Part shown: positions 50,001 to 57,428 of the stretch, one piece after another
How positions within the stretch are numbered: position 1 is the first letter of the stretch
Layout: each line of letters begins with the position of its first letter
Assembly (NCBI RefSeq): GCF_014237835.1
Contig: NZ_JACJVI010000013.1
Coordinates: 82,257 to 146,256, forward strand
DNA from: Rhizobium sp. AQ_MP
GTDB lineage: Bacteria; Pseudomonadota; Alphaproteobacteria; Rhizobiales; Rhizobiaceae
Direction: 5' to 3'
Length of the DNA stretch: 64,000 nucleotides
Notes under the pieces: model-generated
Database searches by the model: none
What the model saw: only the letters and a program-made list of their open reading frames with translations
What the model was told of the DNA's origin: nothing
Program-made: the position numbers and the translations under genes

Positions 50001-50736
50001 ACGCGCTATCTGACAGGGCCCGTTGGGAGGCCTTGGCAAGTCCTTCTTCGGAAAGCCTGCTCAAAGCACTTTTCTGATACAACTCGGCCCGGGTGCGAGC
50101 CAGCGCAACAGAGTTCGTCGCAAGCTCCAGCAGTGTCTCTGGCAGGGTGGTTGAAGGAAAGGTGAGGATCGCCGCACGCAGCGCTCCATCGCGCGTGGCA
50201 TCACGTGGTATCGAGCGCGCTTCTTCGATGGCAAGCGTTGCCAGCCGTTCGGCTTCTTCGGTCTCGCCGACGCGCAGATGCCCGGCCGCAAGCGTTGACC
50301 AGGCCGTAGACCGATAGGCTGGATCATGCAGAAACTGGACGATCGCCTTGGCCTCCAGATCTCTTTGAAGGCCGGCGTCTCCCTTGTCCAAGAGATTTGC
50401 CAGCGCATCGATCAGGCTGAGACGAAGGACATCCGGCGTGACAGCCTGGGCCGCCAGATCGGCCAGTGCAATACGGGCCTCGTCAATCCCGGCGGTTTCT
50501 CCACCAAGACCCTCCAGAACGGCAATTGCGTCGACGGCCTCCCGTAGCCAGTAAAGCCTCGTGTCTGGAACGGTTTCTGCGTCCAGCTTGACCATGGCCT
50601 CTGAAACAACAGAGTGAGCCATGCTGACCTCGTCATCGACTGCGGCAAATGCTGGCGTTGCGGAAATCAGACAAAGACCCAGTATCAGGCCGGCGAGGCC
50701 AATCGGCGAGCGTGTTCTTTTACGAGAGATCATCAA
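47080..50736 (-). CDS. algG: Periplasmic mannuronan C5-epimerase AlgG with long N-terminal helical-repeat extension
   Basis: 1218 residues; Pseudomonas AlgG has about 540. A signal peptide (LAGLILGLCLISATPAFA) is followed by about 600 residues of TPR-like helical repeats (ARALVFSQALDRDEEVRSEL, AYSRLIKALADVGKLDEAER). From about residue 690 the AlgG fold appears: LPIVV-like strand RVPIIVLPGATLLMSG, DTEIVGWDEVEEE, FRPFITAWGGSD, and the catalytic YGIDPHDRSRRLLIA (DPHD at 965-968), KKHGIIISREVDDSFI and ELDPFQ. It converts M to G residues in nascent polymannuronate. The fusion may replace part of the AlgK scaffold. Overlaps algA by 4 bases. Confidence 0.9.
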   Translation of the reverse strand: MMISRKRTRSPIGLAGLILGLCLISATPAFAAVDDEVSMAHSVVSEAMVKLDAETVPDTRLYWLREAVDAIAVLEGLGGETAGIDEARIALADLAAQAVTPDVLRLSLIDALANLLDKGDAGLQRDLEAKAIVQFLHDPAYRSTAWSTLAAGHLRVGETEEAERLATLAIEEARSIPRDATRDGALRAAILTFPSTTLPETLLELATNSVALARTRAELYQKSALSRLSEEGLAKASQRALSDSAYRAFQDGNLARALVFSQALDRDEEVRSELLKNLIEAALEDGNDTLALRAAKSMSRDRDQGRALRLIVDARIDRDKALRAREIVPLFLKDKARIDADIAIAKDLDRQGYKDASRQILLQNVNQPIDDPNAVANLVAALASLSEFQSAAKLAEQLADGEARSHAYSRLIKALADVGKLDEAERLLGEISEREDLGFARAGIAKALIKADRITEGEAFLVDIDAGPDHDRVVEALSSHALKTGDVDKARLFLSKAQSEAARCRILISIALVSERESRDEASALLEEAVKVIAGASDSDESLADIAVAFARIGNVLRADALVSSIEDAKARQQAKREIAEVLVKQGALAPEDPRLEGLNGLDAGRIIGELALATYEVDGDVEGFVKTVAKLPWQVRIPAFRHVAEERARKLDLRGWLSDPDVDPLSASVTTAGEEAGDSQSVDQSADFSIAGHRIQAPARPTRELSQVRMPDIFELDAEKMRARMPAPADPVGHLAILGFSPFSLEAFKLGDGGEVAVHQVQISQQMTWPRYIAVEKGVVTLGSLLRDLPEATTRRLLIAEKDDLLIRVPIIVLPGATLLMSGAEFNQYRLGAQSGAFIAVAGRLIVQDTEIVGWDEVEEELAFATEADGNRFRPFITAWGGSDLQLAASRLAMLGYDSSKAFGLTQSSGAAVQSLYAVKENRPTGNLIDNSFENLRYGYYSYEVDDVRIVGNEYRDNIIYGIDPHDRSRRLLIALNTAYGSQKKHGIIISREVDDSFIVGNLSLHNKGSGIMLDRTSIRNIVYANTAVANEGDGLTFYESGCNIAAANDLSRNLRAGVKIRNSTDVGMYDNQMEGNGASGADIYVSDLRQSPEGQTRNFELDPFQAVVTAVLSGNAFTDNGDAINAAGAAQLLLEDNQFLRQSNRIYGGDLKQLSPFLLRLGDTAAILTREHCEAEAAIKACDLGGWPHPPRTSPVCTGQLIRQPAAQTAGSAHDG

Positions 50737-52178
50737 CCAGCCTTTCTGATGTCCAGGGTGCTTGGGCTCCTGTTGGCGAAATCCTCTTGTGAACCGGCAG
50801 CCAGGCTTGTCGCGTCACGTGCCATGCTCAAGATGAGGGTTGCGGTCTCAAGCATCGGGTTGTGGATTGTAATTGTGCTACTCGACCCCAGTTCGAGGCA
50901 GGCCCCTTGTTGAAGGGCGATCCGTCGATCTGGGGAATCCAGCACGACTTCTCCTGTGACAAGGGTCAGCATGCGTCGCTGGCCCGTCTCGGTCATCTCA
51001 AGCAGCATCGCGGCGCCCGGCACAACCTCGATGCGCTCAACCAGATAGTGTTCGCCCTTATCGATGATGCGGCGGCGGCCGGTCATGTCTTGACGTGTGA
51101 GATGGCGATCTGCCGCCGGGTGTCCAGCCTTTGCCAAATGCTGGGCGACATGTTTGACATCTTGCGATTGTGTTCGCGTCGTAACCAGCAAAACATCGTC
51201 AGTATCGACCACGACAACATCGGTAAGGCCGATCACCGACACAAGCCGTTGAGCCCCATGGATGTAGCTGTTTTGCACACCGCTGAGCAGGACATTGCCT
51301 TTGACAACATTGTTGTCCTGATCCCGTTTGCCAACCTCCCATAAAGCCTCGAAAGATCCAAGGTCATTCCAGTCCGGCGATACGGGGATGACACCAAGAC
51401 GGGAAGAATGCTCCATGACCGCATGATCCACGGAGATTTCGGGGCTGTCTGCAAAGCGTGGCGAGAGGTAAAAGCTGTTGCCGTCATGCCGGCCCTCACG
51501 GATGCTTTCAGTCACCGTCTCAAGCAAAGCGGGTGCACGGTGCGAAAGCTCACTGAGAATGGTCAAAGCGCGGAACATGAATATTCCACTGTTCCAGGTA
51601 TGTCGCCCGCCCGCCACCAGCTCGCGGGCCACATCGAGTGTCGGCTTTTCGACAAAACTGATGACGTCATGGACAGCGGCATCAGTCGCAACCTCTGCCT
51701 CTATATAGCCGAAGCCGGTCTCAGGTGAGCTCGGGCGAATACCAAAAAGCGCAATCCCGCCGTTTTCGACGAAGGGAAGGGCGGCACGATAGGCCTCGAC
51801 AAGTCGATCATGCTGGCCGATGCGATGGTCACTGGGAACCACCAGCATGACGGCATCAGGATCCTCTGCGATCAGGGCAAGAGCCGCTGCCGCAATTGCC
51901 GGTGCCGTGGATCGCATGGCAGGTTCGACGAGCACCCTTGGCAATCCTGCAGGATGATCCATTTCCATCAGATCGAACTGAACGCGGGGTTCCTGCAAGC
52001 TGTTGACGAGCACAGTGGCGCGGCCAAATTCGGCCCCGTCGAAGCGGGCAAGTGTATCCTGAAACAGGGAGCGATCGCTGTTGAGTTTCTGGAACTGCTT
52101 CGGCTCGAGCCGTCGCGAAAGCGGCCAAAGCCGCGTCCCTGAACCACCACAAAGGACAACGGGGCGGATGATGCTCAT
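50733..52178 (-). CDS. algA: Mannose-1-phosphate guanylyltransferase AlgA, isomerase half probably inactive
   Basis: 481 residues, the same length as Pseudomonas AlgA. The nucleotidyltransferase half is intact: LCGGSGTRLWPLSRRLEPKQ and SFVEKPTLDVA. In type II PMI-GMP enzymes the C-terminal cupin carries an HHHRAEHW metal motif; here the equivalent stretch (about 396-403) reads TETGQRRM and the later V.HRL histidine is also missing, so Fru6P/Man6P isomerase activity is probably lost. It should still make GDP-mannose. Overlaps alg44 and algG by 4 bases each. Confidence 0.9.
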   Translation of the reverse strand: MSIIRPVVLCGGSGTRLWPLSRRLEPKQFQKLNSDRSLFQDTLARFDGAEFGRATVLVNSLQEPRVQFDLMEMDHPAGLPRVLVEPAMRSTAPAIAAAALALIAEDPDAVMLVVPSDHRIGQHDRLVEAYRAALPFVENGGIALFGIRPSSPETGFGYIEAEVATDAAVHDVISFVEKPTLDVARELVAGGRHTWNSGIFMFRALTILSELSHRAPALLETVTESIREGRHDGNSFYLSPRFADSPEISVDHAVMEHSSRLGVIPVSPDWNDLGSFEALWEVGKRDQDNNVVKGNVLLSGVQNSYIHGAQRLVSVIGLTDVVVVDTDDVLLVTTRTQSQDVKHVAQHLAKAGHPAADRHLTRQDMTGRRRIIDKGEHYLVERIEVVPGAAMLLEMTETGQRRMLTLVTGEVVLDSPDRRIALQQGACLELGSSSTITIHNPMLETATLILSMARDATSLAAGSQEDFANRSPSTLDIRKAG

Positions 52179-53308
52179 GGTTTCACCTCACCCGTCAGCA
52201 ATGCGGTCGATTGTGCCCCAGCCGTTGCCGTGTTCCTGGTCGCGCTTGCAATGAGGCGACCGATCATGCTGTCTGGAAAGAGGTCGAACTCGACCTGCAC
52301 CGGCTGGCCGATCATGTCGGGCGACAGGGCTTTTTTCGGCGCGACGAGTACCGTCAGGGCCTCTCTGGGCAGATCAGCCTGGGTGCCGCCTTGGCCAGGC
52401 AACCAGAGAATTTCCGCCTCGCCGACCGAGGTGCCGTCCGGGTAGACCAGTGAAGCTGTCTCGACGCCATAGAGGCTCATAAGCTCCTTGTCTGCGACGA
52501 TGGCTGAAATCACGATGGGGGCATCTGCGCGCATCAGCCGGACCACGGGATCGCCGGTCTTGACGAAATCACCATTGGCGAAACGCTGATCGACCTGAAC
52601 GCAATCGCAAGGGGATTCGACCGTGATCGGATTGCCGACGGCCGGGTTGACGGTCATCAGGGGCTCCCCGAAGGAAACCTGCTTCTTCTCGTTGATGAAC
52701 GTGATCCGCCCAACCGAGGGTGCTGCGACATTGACGGTCTTGGCGGAGATCGCTGCACTTTCCGGACGAACGACATAGAGCTCGTCATAGACATTGGCGG
52801 ACAGGAAGGCGACGAGCGCAGCACCAATCGCAGCCACGCCGGTGGTCGCTGCGACCCGCCGTCCCAGCTGAGCGAGACGCGCGCGTGTCGAGAGGCGGGG
52901 CGGCGGAGGGACTTGCTTCGACTTCACCATGTCTGTGCGGCGCGCGACGTCCAAGACATCGCCGGCCCGCACCACTTCGCCTGACAAGATTGCATCCGTC
53001 ACATATTGAAGCAGGCTTACCTGCCCGTCCTCCAGAGTGAGAAAGATGAAGCTTGTGCGGCCTATCGGATCGGTCGAATAGAGTACTTCTGCCGGTACTT
53101 CCGTCAGGCTGAACTCGTAACTGCTGAAGGGGATCGTCAGGTGGGCGATGACTTTCTTGCCGGGCGTGAAGCCTCGCGCTTCGATCGCAAAGCCGTTCAT
53201 CGACCAGTCATGGACCTGGTAGATCCTGCCATCGATCGTGGCGCGCATCGGCAAGCGATAGCGGGGGTGCTGACGCTGCAGTTCAGCTTCGTAGGACATG
53301 GCTCCCAT
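52175..53308 (-). CDS. alg44: Alginate co-polymerase Alg44 with PilZ c-di-GMP receptor domain
   Basis: 377 residues. An N-terminal PilZ domain has both c-di-GMP-binding motifs: RxxxR at R12-R16 (RQHPR) and DxSxxG at D34-G39 (DWSMNG). One membrane segment lies near residues 145-165, followed by a periplasmic HlyD-like domain (VAAPSVGRITFINEKKQVSF). This is the Alg44 plan in Pseudomonas and Azotobacter, where c-di-GMP binding turns on polymerisation by Alg8. The ATG at 53308 has GGAG upstream; a second ATG 9 bases on has not. Confidence 0.92.
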   Translation of the reverse strand: MGAMSYEAELQRQHPRYRLPMRATIDGRIYQVHDWSMNGFAIEARGFTPGKKVIAHLTIPFSSYEFSLTEVPAEVLYSTDPIGRTSFIFLTLEDGQVSLLQYVTDAILSGEVVRAGDVLDVARRTDMVKSKQVPPPPRLSTRARLAQLGRRVAATTGVAAIGAALVAFLSANVYDELYVVRPESAAISAKTVNVAAPSVGRITFINEKKQVSFGEPLMTVNPAVGNPITVESPCDCVQVDQRFANGDFVKTGDPVVRLMRADAPIVISAIVADKELMSLYGVETASLVYPDGTSVGEAEILWLPGQGGTQADLPREALTVLVAPKKALSPDMIGQPVQVEFDLFPDSMIGRLIASATRNTATAGAQSTALLTGEVKP

Positions 53309-53331
53309 GATCGAGGCTCCAATTCTTCGAG

Positions 53332-54831
53332 TTACAGACGGGTTGTGGCGGTGAGGCCGATCATCAAGCTGCAGGCCGTAATCAGGGCCAACACGCTGAC
53401 AGACTGGTAGAGTTTGGATTCGTATTGCCGGTAGGTGATGAGCAAGCTTCGCTCACCCCTGGCGAGCGTCGTGTTCTGGCGTGTCCACTTCTGGCGATCG
53501 AGGTGGAAGAAGATGAAAACCTTCATGGCTGAGCCGAAGATTTGATTGAAATACAACAGCAAGGGCGCGACGACCGAAATCTCCCGGCGGGCCGAGTAAA
53601 GCGAAAGGGTGATCGCATAGCGCGAAGCGAGGATCCAGACGCCGTAGACTAGGATGGTGAAGGGCGAGATCATCAAGGTCGCAAGGATCGCGCTGGTGAC
53701 GCCGACCAGGCAGGTCCACATCGACATTCTTTGATCCAGGATCGCCCACCAGACGAAGAACCCGATGCGGCGGGGACCGAGCGCCAGTGCTCGCCCATTT
53801 GTTCGAAGCATGTTGCCATACCAACGGACCATCAGCATGGCTGCGGAGCGGAAGAAGCTTTCGCTTGGCGGATCTTCAATGGTCTTTATGACGACATCAG
53901 GCAGATAAAGCATCTGGTAGCCATTGCGCAGTAACCAGAACCAGCTCGACTTGTCATCTCCGGTCAGGAATTTGAAACGACCAAGCCTTGGATGATCGAT
54001 AAAGTCCACCTCGACCTGGGCGACAAAGTCGGGATTGCAGATGATCGACGCACGGAACATCGACATGCGCCCTGTCAGGGTCAGAACCCGTCGTGACAGG
54101 CCCATTGATGACATCAGGATATGACGCTGGGCGAACCTCAGTGCATACCATTGCTGGAAGATCCACTTGCCACGCACCTCGGCATATTCGTCGGTTGTCA
54201 GGGCCCCTACATTCGGATCGTGGAAGAAAGGCGCACATTTCTCGACGAGATCCTCCGGCACAATGCTGTCGCCATCGATCACGGCGACCATGGCATCGGG
54301 CGCTGGAAACAGTCGCGCAATCGCTCGGAAGCCAGAGGCCAGCGCATCGCGCTTTCCTGTGCCGTCGATCCGCACGATCACCAGGTCGACGGGGTCAGCC
54401 TCGGTGACCATGGCCGCATAGAGCTTTTTGATAATCCTCTGATCCGAGAGATCGACGATCGAGGCGACGACGGTGGCCGGGCCTGGCGCGTTCAAGGCTG
54501 CGGCAAATGCCGCACGATAAACGTCGACCGTCGTTTCCGTCGGGATCCGAAAACTTGTCACCAGCAGGTAGGAATGGAAACCCTTGCGCGACCTCGCAGC
54601 AGCTGCACGCTGCATGCGTGGATAGACGATGCTGCGGTAGATGATGCCGCGCAGGAAATGCAAGATCCCCCAACCATAACGCCAGGCGCCAATCAGGCCG
54701 ATTGCCAGTCCGGTTTTGCTGTCGATGATGGCATAGGCCTGGCTCGGCAATGACGTTGCTGCCACCGCAATGCCGAGCACCATCAAGACATGCGCTGCGG
54801 GACTGGCCGAAAAGTCACCAGCAGATGCCAT
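53332..54831 (-). CDS. alg8: Alginate polymerase, glycosyltransferase Alg8
   Basis: About 499 residues from the ATG at 54831 (Pseudomonas Alg8 has 494), with AAGG upstream; an earlier in-frame ATG at 54873 would extend deeper into algD. GT2 fold with N- and C-terminal membrane segments. Catalytic features: VAVIDGDSIVPEDL, FLTGDDKSSW and MLMVRWYGNMLRTNGRALAL, then RRIGFF.VWWAILDQRMSMW, which closely parallels Pseudomonas Alg8. It adds mannuronate from GDP-mannuronate to the growing chain at the inner membrane, together with Alg44. Confidence 0.93.
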   Translation of the reverse strand: MASAGDFSASPAAHVLMVLGIAVAATSLPSQAYAIIDSKTGLAIGLIGAWRYGWGILHFLRGIIYRSIVYPRMQRAAAARSRKGFHSYLLVTSFRIPTETTVDVYRAAFAAALNAPGPATVVASIVDLSDQRIIKKLYAAMVTEADPVDLVIVRIDGTGKRDALASGFRAIARLFPAPDAMVAVIDGDSIVPEDLVEKCAPFFHDPNVGALTTDEYAEVRGKWIFQQWYALRFAQRHILMSSMGLSRRVLTLTGRMSMFRASIICNPDFVAQVEVDFIDHPRLGRFKFLTGDDKSSWFWLLRNGYQMLYLPDVVIKTIEDPPSESFFRSAAMLMVRWYGNMLRTNGRALALGPRRIGFFVWWAILDQRMSMWTCLVGVTSAILATLMISPFTILVYGVWILASRYAITLSLYSARREISVVAPLLLYFNQIFGSAMKVFIFFHLDRQKWTRQNTTLARGERSLLITYRQYESKLYQSVSVLALITACSLMIGLTATTRL

Positions 54832-56125
54832 GATAATTGCCTTCGCTACGAAGTGACTTGTCGACGCGAACAAGATCGACGATCCGGGTATCGGGCTTGA
54901 CCCTCGACATCGAGCCGTTCATCTCGGCACGATTGCCGACAACGATGACATCGGAATCCGCGAGCACGGTTTCGATATCTTCGTTCAAAAGCTCTGCGAG
55001 ATGGGGCAGTCGCGCACGAACGAAGCTCTCATTGGCACCTGTCAGTCTGTTGAGGCGGATATTGGGATCGAAGATCTTGATCTGGTAGCCGCGGCCATAA
55101 AGTCGCTCCGCGAGTTCAACAAGCGGGCTTTCCCGCAAGTCGTCCGTGTCGGGTTTGAAGCTCAGACCGACGATTCCAACCTTGCGAGCTCCCTGGTTGG
55201 CAATCATGCTATAGGCCCGGTTGATCTGGACCTCATTGGCAGACAGTGTCGCTTCGAGCAGGGGAGCTGGAGTGCCCTGGCGCCGCGACATGCTGATCAG
55301 CGCGCGCAGATCCTTCGGCAGGCAAGAGCCGCCAAACGCAAAGCCAGGCGTCAGATAGGCCTTCGAGATATTCAAGCGGTCATCGGCGCACAGAATTTCC
55401 AGCGCCACATGGCTGTCGATGCCCGCCTTGCTTAAGATATTGCCGACTTCGTTGCAAAAGCTGATCTTGAGGGCGTGCCAGGCATTGTTGGTGTATTTGA
55501 TGCCCTCGGCCGTCTTGATATCGACGACGAATTTGGGGCGCTTCAAGGGCGCGTGGATCTCTTCGAGGCGATCAAGGGTGAACTTGTCCGAAGCACCAAA
55601 GACGATGACGCCGGGGTCGTAATAGTCCTTGATCGCAGTGCTTTCCCGCAGGAATTCCGGAAGATAGGCAATGCCGAAATCTTCCGCGGCCTTCATGCCG
55701 GAGGCAGCCTCAAGGGCTGGCACCACGACACTTTCAGTGGTGCCTGGCAGGCAGGTGGAGCGGACGACGACCGAGTGAAAGGTATGCTTCTGCTTCAAGG
55801 CCGAGCCAATATCCTCGGCAACCCGTTTCAGATATTCGGTGTTGAGGTTACCATCGGGGAGGGATGGCGTTCCGACACAAATCAGCGAGAGATCTGTCGC
55901 CAAGATTGCAGCCGTTGCGTCCGAGGTCGCCGTCAGCCTTCCGGACGATACGCCCTCGCGGATGAAATCTTCAAGGCCAGGTTCGATGATCGGAGACTTG
56001 CCGGCCATCAGGGGGCCGATCTTGTTGGGGTCCGGATCCACGGCCACCACATGATGGCCTTCCTTGACGAGGCATGCTGCAGACACTGCGCCAACGTAGC
56101 CGGCGCCGAAAATACTGATCTTCAT
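54815..56125 (-). CDS. algD: GDP-mannose 6-dehydrogenase
   Basis: 436 residues, exactly the length of Pseudomonas AlgD. Rossmann motif FGAGYVGAV, PEFLRESTAIKDY, active-site Cys268 in FAFGGSCLPKD, KVGIVGLSFKPDTDDLRESP and the identical C-terminal GICW. It oxidises GDP-mannose to GDP-mannuronic acid, the committed step, and distinguishes this locus from UDP-glucose-based polymers. First gene of the operon, with AAAGGAG before the ATG. It overlaps alg8 by 17 bases. Confidence 0.96.
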   Translation of the reverse strand: MKISIFGAGYVGAVSAACLVKEGHHVVAVDPDPNKIGPLMAGKSPIIEPGLEDFIREGVSSGRLTATSDATAAILATDLSLICVGTPSLPDGNLNTEYLKRVAEDIGSALKQKHTFHSVVVRSTCLPGTTESVVVPALEAASGMKAAEDFGIAYLPEFLRESTAIKDYYDPGVIVFGASDKFTLDRLEEIHAPLKRPKFVVDIKTAEGIKYTNNAWHALKISFCNEVGNILSKAGIDSHVALEILCADDRLNISKAYLTPGFAFGGSCLPKDLRALISMSRRQGTPAPLLEATLSANEVQINRAYSMIANQGARKVGIVGLSFKPDTDDLRESPLVELAERLYGRGYQIKIFDPNIRLNRLTGANESFVRARLPHLAELLNEDIETVLADSDVIVVGNRAEMNGSMSRVKPDTRIVDLVRVDKSLRSEGNYHGICW

Positions 56126-56225
56126 GGTCAGCTCCTTTGATTAGAGCTTCAGTCAATCAAATAAAAATTGGCCTCACATCAATCTCAGTTAATGAAGCGT
56201 AAAAATAAATAAGTTTATTAATCAA
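56126..56225 (-). promoter_or_regulatory. AT-rich algD leader/promoter region with inverted repeat
   Basis: This 100-bp stretch between the crp-gene terminator and algD is strikingly AT-rich for this genome and must carry the alginate operon promoter. It contains an inverted repeat, TTTGATT (56136-56142) and AATCAAA (56155-56161), 12 bp apart, ending 10 bases upstream of the algD ATG. I cannot assign -35/-10 boxes with confidence. AT-rich DNA is the known target type of MucR proteins, and one is encoded nearby. Confidence 0.5.
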
Positions 56226-56264
56226 AACAAAAAATTAAAAGCCGACAGTTTTGCTGCCGGCTTT
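56226..56264 (-). terminator. Rho-independent terminator of the Crp/Fnr-type gene
   Basis: On the minus strand a 10-bp stem (56264-56255 with 56247-56238, one G-U) with a 7-nt loop is followed by TTTTAATTTTTTG. It lies 74 bases after the stop of the regulator gene and isolates the alg operon from upstream transcription. Confidence 0.8.
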
Positions 56265-56337
56265 GGTCGTCGCGTGCGAGTATTTCAGTAATGTGTTCTT
56301 GGAATATTGCTTCGGCGCTTTGTGCAAGAAGTTACAT

Positions 56338-57039
56338 TCAGGCCGCGACGATCAATTCGGCACCAAGTTTTTCAAGGGTGGAGATACTGTTTATCGTGAT
56401 GCCGCCACGGCTTGTGGCGATGGCGCCTCGTTTGGCCATGTCCCCGATGATGCGATTGAAATGGATGTGAGTAAGCCCGATCGCGTCGGCTAAGAGGGTC
56501 TGTGTCACAGGGATAAAGACCTGGCTTGGCTCTCGACCTTCATAGGACGACAGCCGTGTGGCCAGTTCCTTGAGCAGCATCAGGACGCGTGCTTTGGCGT
56601 CGCTGCGTCCGAGGCTGGTGATATGATCCCGCATGATGGCATTTTGCTCTTCTGCAAGTGTCCAGAGTGCCTGGTTCAACCCGACCACTGTATTGGTGAG
56701 GCCAATCAGGCTTTCACATTCGAAGCGGTCGATGCGCACCTGCGTGACCGCTGCAATTCCATGATCCATCACCGTCGGATAGATATGGGGGTTGCAGATG
56801 TCGCCAGCCGTCAGGAACATGATGACCTGACGGCTGCCATCCGGCAAAAGCCGATAGCGCATCGCAAGCCCATGGCCGATCGTTACCACCTGCTTGACGC
56901 GTGTGCCGGTACCAAGAATCTCGTCCCCCTTGTCGAGACAGGTGGAGCGAAAATGTATGCTGTCTAGAACAGGGCTCGAGCGTCCTGATGACGGAAGCAA
57001 TTGTGCGACCCGTCGCATGAAGGGCGATACATGATGCAT
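56338..57039 (-). CDS. Crp/Fnr-family transcriptional regulator
   Basis: 233 residues: an N-terminal cyclic-nucleotide-binding-type beta-roll (LPDGSRQVIMFLTAGDICNP) and a C-terminal winged helix with recognition region FIPVTQTLLADAIGLTHIHF then NRIIGDMAKRG. No N-terminal Cys cluster of Fnr type is seen. The subgroup resembles the many rhizobial Crp/Fnr proteins of unknown effector. It stands between the two arms of the alginate locus, divergent from the isomerase gene and tandem with algD, so it is a candidate local regulator. The start is uncertain; no good ribosome site is seen. Confidence 0.8.
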   Translation of the reverse strand: MHHVSPFMRRVAQLLPSSGRSSPVLDSIHFRSTCLDKGDEILGTGTRVKQVVTIGHGLAMRYRLLPDGSRQVIMFLTAGDICNPHIYPTVMDHGIAAVTQVRIDRFECESLIGLTNTVVGLNQALWTLAEEQNAIMRDHITSLGRSDAKARVLMLLKELATRLSSYEGREPSQVFIPVTQTLLADAIGLTHIHFNRIIGDMAKRGAIATSRGGITINSISTLEKLGAELIVAA

Positions 57040-57428
57040 GTGACTGTCCCCAACACTGACTTACTAAAAATCTCTACTTACTTCCCTCATACCGCCTCAT
57101 TGCGCTGATCAAGGCGCAATGGATCGGGCAAGGCATGCCAGAGTCTATCTCTGACAATTCTTGCCTCCTTGGCAAAATTCCCTAGGATCTTATTTTACAG
57201 TGCGGGCGTGCCGTCGCTGCTTGGATTATCAATCGTGACTTCCGCAAATTTGATCTTGCAATCGCCACATTTCCAACTGTTCGGATGATACGTTGAATCC
57301 GACTCATAACAAGTCTTTAAATTTAGAACTATCGAACTGTTTTTCAGTTTTCATTAACCCAGGTAAACGACGGGATGATTGATTGCTTGTTACCGATAAG
57401 CTCCTTCCGATGACGGTGGAGTGTTGGC
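57040..57428. other. 389-bp divergent promoter region between the Crp/Fnr gene and the isomerase gene
   Basis: No gene. It holds the palindrome at 57098-57121 and an AT-rich stretch at 57300-57355. Promoters for both arms must lie here, but no clean consensus boxes can be assigned by eye. Confidence 0.4.
57098..57121. promoter_or_regulatory. Palindrome upstream of the Crp/Fnr gene, possible autoregulatory site
   Basis: CATTGCGC (57098-57105) and GCGCAATG (57114-57121) form perfect 8-bp arms around an 8-bp centre. It lies 58 bp upstream of the regulator start. Outer TTG...CAA symmetry is compatible with a Crp/Fnr-class operator, though the spacing differs from the canonical Fnr box. Confidence 0.45.
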
